From assembly GCA_002305255.1 (NCBI GenBank), contig DBQN01000003.1:9679-29074 (forward strand): a stretch of DNA of 19,396 nt, read 5' to 3'. Below are positions 15,121 through 19,396 of the stretch, one piece after another. The notes below the pieces were generated by a model. The model worked only from the letters and a program-made list of their open reading frames with translations. It had not been told where the DNA came from and ran no database searches. Positions within the stretch are counted from its first letter, which is position 1, and each line of letters begins with the position of its first letter. The position numbers and the translations under genes were made by a program. The stretch comes from Firmicutes bacterium UBA1393 (GTDB taxonomy: Bacteria > Bacillota > DTU025).

Positions 15121-15363
15121 TCGATACCGACCGCCCCGCCAATCTAGGTATGTCGAACCAATAGGGAGAATTCCGACAAAGGCCCGCAATACCTCCTGTG
15201 ATAAAACGAGAATATGCGGTATGACCCGATGCCGCGGGCCTGATGGTACGGCCTGCAGCCCAGGCCGCGGTCTGGTCGCCCCGGCGGCGGCCGAGCGGCG
15301 GGGCGGCCGCGCGGCGGTCCGACCGAGCCTCAGGTGTGGCAGCCAAAGCCAATTGCAGCACAT
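15121..15363. other. Non-coding region with GC-extreme, palindrome-rich stretch
   Basis: This separates the leftward response regulator from the rightward aldo/keto reductase. GGCCTG (15250-15255) pairs with CAGGCC (15261-15266), and 15277-15319 is almost pure G/C with repeated CGGCGG and CGGCC words. GGCCCGC (about 15182-15188) is complementary to GCGGGCC (about 15233-15239). No gene was found in it. Confidence 0.5.
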
Positions 15364-15392
15364 TTGAAGGTTGTGCGCGAGTTAAGTAGAAT
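15364..15392 (+). promoter_or_regulatory. Sigma-A/sigma-70-type promoter for the aldo/keto reductase operon
   Basis: TTGAAG (15364-15369) and TAGAAT (15387-15392) are separated by an ideal 17 nt. They lie 28 nt upstream of the reductase start, followed by AAGGAGG at 15406-15412. This is the best-looking promoter in the window. Confidence 0.7.
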
Positions 15393-15419
15393 TCCCTTAG
15401 TCAGCAAGGAGGCTGTGTG

Positions 15420-16568
15420 ATGCTGTACCGCGATTTTGGTGCCACCGGGCTACGCCATTCTGCTCTCGGATTCGGATGCATGCGCCTCCCCTATGATGAA
15501 GGGGATCAGTCCAAGATCCGAGAGTCTGAAGCTATCGATATGATCAGGCGGGCTATTGATGAAGGAGTCACATACGTCGACACCGCCTACGGATACCATG
15601 GAGGCCAGAGCGAGGTGCTTGTGGGGAAGGCTCTGCGCAACGGGTACCGCGACAAGGTCACCCTGGCGGACAAGCTTCCTGTGTGGCTCGCCGAAAAGCC
15701 AGCCGACTTCGAGCGACTCTTTTCGGAACAGCTTCAGAGGCTCGGTGAAGACCACGTCGATCTGTACCTGCTCCATTCGCTGAGCCGCGACTCCTGGCGG
15801 CGTGCGAGAGACATAGGCGTGCTCGACTTCATCGTTAAGGAGAAGGAGAGAGGGCGCGTCGGCCGACTGGGGTTCTCCTTCCACGATAGTTACGAGGTGT
15901 TCACGGAGATAGTCGATGCGTTCGACTGGGAATTCTGTCAGATCATGTTCAGCTACATCGACACGGACTATCAGGCAGGCGAGGCCGGCCTTCGCTATGC
16001 TGCCGACAAGGGACTTGCGGTTGTTGTGATGGAACCTCTCAGAGGAGGCAAGCTCGTAACCGGGCTGCCGGCGGAGGTGGAGACCGCTTTCCGCGAGCTG
16101 CATCCTGAGTGGAGTGCCGCAGAGTGGGCGCTCAGGGCGGTGTTCGACAGGCCCGAGGTGTCGGTAGTGCTGAGCGGCATGAGCAGCATGTCGCAGGTGG
16201 AAGAGAACCTGCGGATTGCCTCTGAGGCAGGCGAGGGCAACCTCGGCGAGGCCGAACGGCATGCTCTGGCCAGGGCCAAAGAAGTATTCATGCAACGGAT
16301 CCGCGTGGGCTGCACCGACTGCAGGTACTGCCAGCCATGCCCGTACGGAGTGGCGATACCCAGCGTGTTCTCGATGTACAATAATGCCTACTTGTTCGGC
16401 GACATGCAGGCCCTGGGAAGGCAGTATGCCGGCCTGATGAAAGCAGAGAAAGACGCTTCGCGCTGCGCGGAGTGCGGGCAGTGCGAATCCGTATGTCCGC
16501 AGAACCTGGAGATCATCAGTCTTCTCAAACAAGTGCATGCTGAGGCCGCACCCGCGAGCCAGGAGTAG
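15420..16568 (+). CDS. Aldo/keto reductase with C-terminal 2x[4Fe-4S] ferredoxin domain
   Basis: A 382-aa oxidoreductase. Residues 1-290 form the NADPH-type aldo/keto reductase barrel with the catalytic tetrad Asp54, Tyr59, Lys85 and His119 (YVDTAYGYHGG, TLADK, LYLLHS). The barrel ends with ALRAVFDRPEVSVVLSGMSS. The C-terminal part holds two clusters of cysteines: 298, 301, 304, 307 (CTDCRYCQPCP) and 349, 352, 355, 359 (CAECGQCESVCP). The second is a typical [4Fe-4S] ferredoxin motif. It probably reduces or oxidises a small carbonyl compound using a ferredoxin-linked electron path, and such enzymes are common in anaerobes. ATG 15420 has AAGGAGG 7 nt upstream; the GTG three bases earlier is too close. 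Substrate is unknown. Confidence 0.93.
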   Translation: MLYRDFGATGLRHSALGFGCMRLPYDEGDQSKIRESEAIDMIRRAIDEGVTYVDTAYGYHGGQSEVLVGKALRNGYRDKVTLADKLPVWLAEKPADFERLFSEQLQRLGEDHVDLYLLHSLSRDSWRRARDIGVLDFIVKEKERGRVGRLGFSFHDSYEVFTEIVDAFDWEFCQIMFSYIDTDYQAGEAGLRYAADKGLAVVVMEPLRGGKLVTGLPAEVETAFRELHPEWSAAEWALRAVFDRPEVSVVLSGMSSMSQVEENLRIASEAGEGNLGEAERHALARAKEVFMQRIRVGCTDCRYCQPCPYGVAIPSVFSMYNNAYLFGDMQALGRQYAGLMKAEKDASRCAECGQCESVCPQNLEIISLLKQVHAEAAPASQE

Positions 16569-16601
16569 CAGCAAGCCGCGGTATGATTGGAGGGACATAA
16601 G

Positions 16602-17456
16602 CTGAAGATCGCCATAGTCACCGACAGCGTGGGCGACGTACCAGGTGCTGTCGCGAGAGAGCTTAACATCACCGTCGTCCCATTGTCAGTCATCTTCGGA
16701 GAAGAATCGTTTCTCGATGGCGTAGACATCGACTCCGCATCCTTCTATGAGAAGCTCAAGACCTCAAGTGTCATGCCATCTACCTCTCAGCCAACACCCG
16801 CCGCTTTCATGGATGTGTACAGAGAACTGCTCAACACCTACGACTACATCTTCTCGATTCACGCCTCGAGTGAGCTGAGCGGCACCTATCAAAGCGCTGT
16901 ACTCGCCCGTGATGAAGTGGCCCCCGAGAAGATCGAAGTTGTCGACTCTCGCGCCGCCACCGCGTGCCAGGCGCTGATCGTGATCGAGGCGGCGCGGCGG
17001 GCTGCCGGGCCTGATGCCGACATCGTTGCCGTGCGCCAGCGGATACAAGAGGTCATGGCGTCTACGAGGCTGCTTTTTGTAGTCGGCACCCTGGAGTACC
17101 TGCACAAGAACGGCAGGATCGGCAAGGCGGCGTCGGTGCTGGGCACGCTGCTGTCGATCAAACCCCTGTTGACGATTGAGGACGGCGTCGTGGCTCCGTA
17201 CGAGAAGGTACTTGGCTCGCGCAAAGCACTCAAGCGAGTCATGCAGCTCGTGGAGGAAGAGGTCGGGCAGGCCCCTATCAGCGTGATGGTCGCGCATTGC
17301 GCCGCTCCCGACAAGGCCAGTGAGTTCGTAGAGGCCGTGAAGGCCAACCTCAACTGCGTGGAGATCCGGGTGATCGAGGTCGGCCCGGTAGTGGGGGCGC
17401 ACGCTGGCCCCGGAGCCGCCGGCATCGGCTGGCACACCGTCCCTGAGAAGGCATGA
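16602..17456 (+). CDS. degV: DegV family fatty-acid-binding protein (FakB-like)
   Basis: A DegV-family protein of 284 aa. In Firmicutes these proteins (FakB) bind a fatty acid so that FakA can phosphorylate it for phospholipid synthesis. Family blocks: MKIAIVTDSVGDVPG at the start, PSTSQPTPAAF (59-69), ASSELSGTYQSA (88-99), LEYLHKNGRIGKA and LLSIKPLLTIEDG. The best ribosome site, GGAGG at 16589-16593, is 8 nt before CTG 16602. That start gives exactly the canonical N-terminus. A TTG at 16587 would add five residues but has no ribosome site. It follows the aldo/keto reductase by about 33 nt and overlaps mobB by 4 nt. No fakA is in the window. Confidence 0.92.
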   Translation: MKIAIVTDSVGDVPGAVARELNITVVPLSVIFGEESFLDGVDIDSASFYEKLKTSSVMPSTSQPTPAAFMDVYRELLNTYDYIFSIHASSELSGTYQSAVLARDEVAPEKIEVVDSRAATACQALIVIEAARRAAGPDADIVAVRQRIQEVMASTRLLFVVGTLEYLHKNGRIGKAASVLGTLLSIKPLLTIEDGVVAPYEKVLGSRKALKRVMQLVEEEVGQAPISVMVAHCAAPDKASEFVEAVKANLNCVEIRVIEVGPVVGAHAGPGAAGIGWHTVPEKA

Positions 17457-18154
17457 CTCAGCGCAGGGTGGCCCGCCCGCGGGTCATCGCGGTGTCGGGC
17501 GTGCATCATTCCGGCAAGACAACCGTGGCCGAGCTCATCGTCGCCGAACTGGTGCGGCGCAACTACACGGTGGGCACCGTCAAGAGCATTCACCGAGACG
17601 GCTTTTCCATCGACACTCCAGGCTCCAATACCCACAGGCATCGGATAGCCGGAGCGTCCATGGTCACCGCAGTATCTGACGGTGAGACCGCCATCATGTT
17701 CGCGCGCAGGGCCGGCTACGACGAGATAATCTCCTGGTATGACACCGACTGGGTCATCATCGAAGGGGCGCGCTCCGCACCCTATCCGCGCATAGTGTGT
17801 GCGCGCACCGAGTCCGACATCGAGGAGCGCTTCGATGAGCATACCTTCGCCATATGCGGACCTTACGCCAATGAAGACGGCGACCGCGTTGAGACGTGGC
17901 GTGGTGTTCCAGTTATAGATGCAAGACTGCACTTCAGGGAGGTAGTGGACTTGGCGGAGAAGCACGTGCCCGGGCCCACGCCCATGGCAGCGCCGGGCAA
18001 CTTCGAGACCGCGATCACTGTAGACGGCGAGCGTGTCGCAATGAACCCTTTCACCCAGGAGTTCGTGGCTCGCACAATCGTAGGCATGCTCTCGGCCCTG
18101 AAGGATTGTCCGGCTGGCGGCCACGAAGTGCGTATCGAGATAAGGCGGTTCTAG
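17453..18154 (+). CDS. mobB: MobB-type GTPase, molybdopterin-guanine dinucleotide biosynthesis, with C-terminal extension
   Basis: A P-loop protein of 233 aa; MobB helps MobA attach GMP to molybdopterin. Walker A is GVHHSGKT (16-23), followed by GTVKSIHRDG (41-50), IDTPGSNTHRHRIAGA (53-68) and WVIIEGAR (100-107), all typical. After about residue 185 there is an extra domain (ITVDGERVAMNPFTQEF and GMLSALKD) that I recall from MobB proteins of anaerobic Firmicutes. Its start overlaps the degV stop as ATGA. Its stop is one base before the next start. No mobA, moa or molybdoenzyme gene is present here, so a role other than molybdenum cofactor synthesis is possible. Confidence 0.88.
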   Translation: MTQRRVARPRVIAVSGVHHSGKTTVAELIVAELVRRNYTVGTVKSIHRDGFSIDTPGSNTHRHRIAGASMVTAVSDGETAIMFARRAGYDEIISWYDTDWVIIEGARSAPYPRIVCARTESDIEERFDEHTFAICGPYANEDGDRVETWRGVPVIDARLHFREVVDLAEKHVPGPTPMAAPGNFETAITVDGERVAMNPFTQEFVARTIVGMLSALKDCPAGGHEVRIEIRRF

Positions 18155-18155
18155 C

Positions 18156-19022
18156 GTGAACCACGTATACACAGCCGACGAGTGGGCGTCGCTCCTTGGT
18201 CAGCTCAAGGCCGTGGAGCTGGCGCCCGCGTCTGTTGAAGGCCAGGCGGCGACTTGGGAGGGGCTCATGCCCGGCGAGGTTCTGGCCACCAGGAAGAGCC
18301 GAACATGCCTGGCCTGGGCAGGCGACGGACGCAAGTACGTGCTGAAGGTCTACCCCGACGCCGGCCGCGCAGGGCGCGAGGCTGGCGTGATGGCGTGGTT
18401 GCGGGCGGGCGGCCTCACCGTCCCTGCGCCGTTGGCAGTGGGCGAACATGCACTGCTCAGGGAGTTCGTTGAAGGCACCCCTCTCAAGCAGACGTCCGAC
18501 TCGGATCTAGTGGAGACCTGTGCTCAGCTGGGGCGGTGGCTGCGCAGGTGTCACGAGATCGGAGCCGACCACCCGGCGGCGGGCCGTGATGCCGGCGCAA
18601 CGTGGCTGGTCGGCGACATGAACTTCGGTAATTATGTAGTCGGCACAGCCGACTTCCTTTTATGGGGGATCGACTTCGGCGACACGCGGATAGGCGACGC
18701 CTACGATGACGTCGGCGAGGGCATCATGCGGATTCTCATCCGGCCGCCCGCCTTCACCGTCCTCAACTGGGAGGCAGCTGTGGGGTTCATTGATGCCTAC
18801 GCAACGGCCGACGCGGGGGGCTCCGGCGGCCCGCGGGTCACCGGCGGCGAGGAGTTGGGGCCGGCCAGGCAGCGAGTGATCCCCGCTGTTCAGAGGGCCT
18901 TTGTGCAGATGGCTGCCTGGAGGCACGGCGACGCAGACATGCTCTGGGCCGCCGACACGTTCCCGGAAACGTGGGGGCGGGTCGTGGCTGCAGCTGAGAG
19001 GTGTAGTATGCTCGGGATGTGA
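18156..19022 (+). CDS. Aminoglycoside-phosphotransferase/RIO-like kinase-fold protein, variant catalytic loop
   Basis: A 288-aa protein with a kinase fold. The N-lobe shows KYVLKVYPDAG (Lys64 as the ATP lysine) and a hinge-like ALLREFVEGTPL (99-110). The catalytic loop is WLVGDMNFGNYVV (150-162), where family members have HGDxxxxN. The His is Val152, but Asp154 and Asn159 remain. The metal-binding block is GIDFGDTRIGDAYDD (171-185). The overall pattern matches APH/choline kinase or RIO-type enzymes, which phosphorylate small molecules or proteins. GTG 18156 follows the mobB stop by one base, with AAGGCGG 7 nt upstream. The operon position behind degV and mobB is the only functional hint. The substrate is unknown. 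Confidence 0.8.
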   Translation: MNHVYTADEWASLLGQLKAVELAPASVEGQAATWEGLMPGEVLATRKSRTCLAWAGDGRKYVLKVYPDAGRAGREAGVMAWLRAGGLTVPAPLAVGEHALLREFVEGTPLKQTSDSDLVETCAQLGRWLRRCHEIGADHPAAGRDAGATWLVGDMNFGNYVVGTADFLLWGIDFGDTRIGDAYDDVGEGIMRILIRPPAFTVLNWEAAVGFIDAYATADAGGSGGPRVTGGEELGPARQRVIPAVQRAFVQMAAWRHGDADMLWAADTFPETWGRVVAAAERCSMLGM

Positions 19023-19059
19023 GGTGCGCTTCCGGGAAGTCGTGATGTGCCCGGCGGGC

Positions 19060-19143
19060 CAATTGGCGATTATCCCGATCTAGGAAGATTAGCGGCGGCT
19101 TTACCTCGATTCTCACAGATAGGCGCCCCCTTTAGTGTCGGAA
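19060..19143 (-). repeat. Three degenerate 31-32-bp repeat units, leftward orientation
   Basis: Read on the reverse strand, the units begin near 19143, 19111 and 19080 with TTCCG, AATCG and GATCG, each followed a few bases later by TAAAG or TAAT and a G/C-rich block. The unit starting at 19111 contains AATCGAGGTAAAGCCGCC. It is close to the rightward unit at 19349, which has AATCGCCATAAAGGCGGC. Confidence 0.55.
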
Positions 19144-19316
19144 TCGATGTATTGCCGTGCCGCGGCCGGCGGTGCCGGCGCCGCCGGGCCCGCGCGCCGC
19201 GGCGGCGCAAATGGCTGCCACGTTGAGCTGGTGCTTTGACGGGGCCGCAGGAGGCTGGCGCGGCGATGAAGCAGTGCTCCCCATTGCCGAGGCGGTCGCT
19301 GAAGGTATTACATCGG

Positions 19317-19396
19317 AATCGAGAGATAAGGCGCGGCTTTACTGTGGAAATCGCCATAAAGGCGGCTGCTATCTTGCGAAATCGACGTAATGGCCC
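19317..19396 (+). repeat. Degenerate 31-32-bp repeat units, rightward orientation, continuing past the edge
   Basis: AATCG occurs at 19317, 19349 and 19380, giving periods of 32 and 31 bp. Each is followed by ATAAGGCG, ATAAAGGCGGC or GTAATGGCC. The array is truncated by the window end, so its full length is unknown. Confidence 0.6.

Larger units (their letters stand above)
19023..19396. other. Non-coding region with inverted repeat arrays and GC-extreme core
   Basis: No credible gene. It contains leftward-oriented repeat units (19060-19143), a G/C-only core with one T (about 19159-19208), roughly 100 bp of ordinary sequence, and rightward-oriented repeat units (19317 to the edge). GATGTATTGCC (19146-19156) and GGTATTACATC (about 19304-19314) are near-perfect inverted copies, so the arrays are ends of one structure. 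Confidence 0.6.

Noticed and set aside
15450..16598. 382-aa open frame on the reverse strand
   Set aside because: It is antisense to the aldo/keto reductase, whose catalytic residues and cysteine clusters are clear.
16889..18172. 427-aa open frame on the reverse strand
   Set aside because: It spans antisense to degV and mobB and has no recognisable domain.
19060..19396. CRISPR array
   Set aside because: The 31-32-bp periodicity is suggestive, but units are contiguous and degenerate, with no identical repeat separated by unique spacers, and orientation flips in the middle.

Overview
The window is about 60% GC by eye and gene-dense. It looks like a chromosomal segment of a high-GC member of the Bacillota or a related deep lineage. 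The clues are a DegV fatty-acid-binding protein, a CPG-type metal ATPase of a kind I know from Firmicutes, frequent GTG/TTG starts with strong GGAGG-type ribosome binding sites, and an iron-sulfur aldo/keto reductase that suggests anaerobic life. The substrate-binding protein LivK has a plain Sec signal peptide with no lipobox cysteine, which hints at a periplasm, so a diderm lineage is possible. I cannot name the species.

Layout, left to right. (1) Positions 1-4964 read leftward: a Crp/Fnr-type regulator, a free-standing HMA metal-binding protein, a P1B metal ATPase, NAD synthetase (nadE) and a PAS-GAF-PAS sensor that runs off the left edge. A perfect palindrome, TTGACGCGCGTCAA, lies between the regulator and the HMA gene and fits a Crp/Fnr operator. 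(2) Positions 4965-5481 are a non-coding divergent region with a run of 7-bp tandem repeats and a strong GC hairpin. (3) Positions 5482-9029 read rightward and hold the most unusual item: two tandem, translationally coupled paralogues. Each joins an integral-membrane ICMT/phospholipid-methyltransferase-like domain, a PlsC-type acyltransferase domain, a four-cysteine zinc ribbon and a beta-rich PH/GRAM-like tail. The first copy keeps the acyltransferase motif FPEG but has lost the methyltransferase signature (RHP to MDP, EE to ER). The second keeps RHP and EE but has FPQG in place of FPEG. The pair looks like a duplicated lipid-modifying enzyme whose two activities were split between the copies.

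(4) Positions 9185-13917 read leftward: a complete branched-chain amino acid (Liv-type) ABC transporter in the order livK, livH, livM, livG, livF. The last four genes have 4-nt overlaps, and a hairpin separates livK from livH. (5) Positions 14204-15120 hold two convergent genes: a leaderless glucosaminidase (GH73-like) and a single-domain response regulator. Their stop codons share one CTAG tetramer. (6) Positions 15364-19022 read rightward: a recognisable promoter, an aldo/keto reductase with a two-cluster ferredoxin tail, DegV (apparently with a CTG start), MobB and an APH-like kinase. The last three are tightly coupled. (7) Positions 19023-19396 are non-coding and carry two oppositely oriented arrays of degenerate 31-32-bp repeats around a GC-extreme core. 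The right array continues beyond the window.

Together the window links metal homeostasis under a Crp-like regulator, a putative two-enzyme lipid modification module, amino-acid uptake, and a DegV/MobB/kinase operon. Functional links between these blocks are inference. Only the co-directional and coupled arrangements within each block are seen directly.
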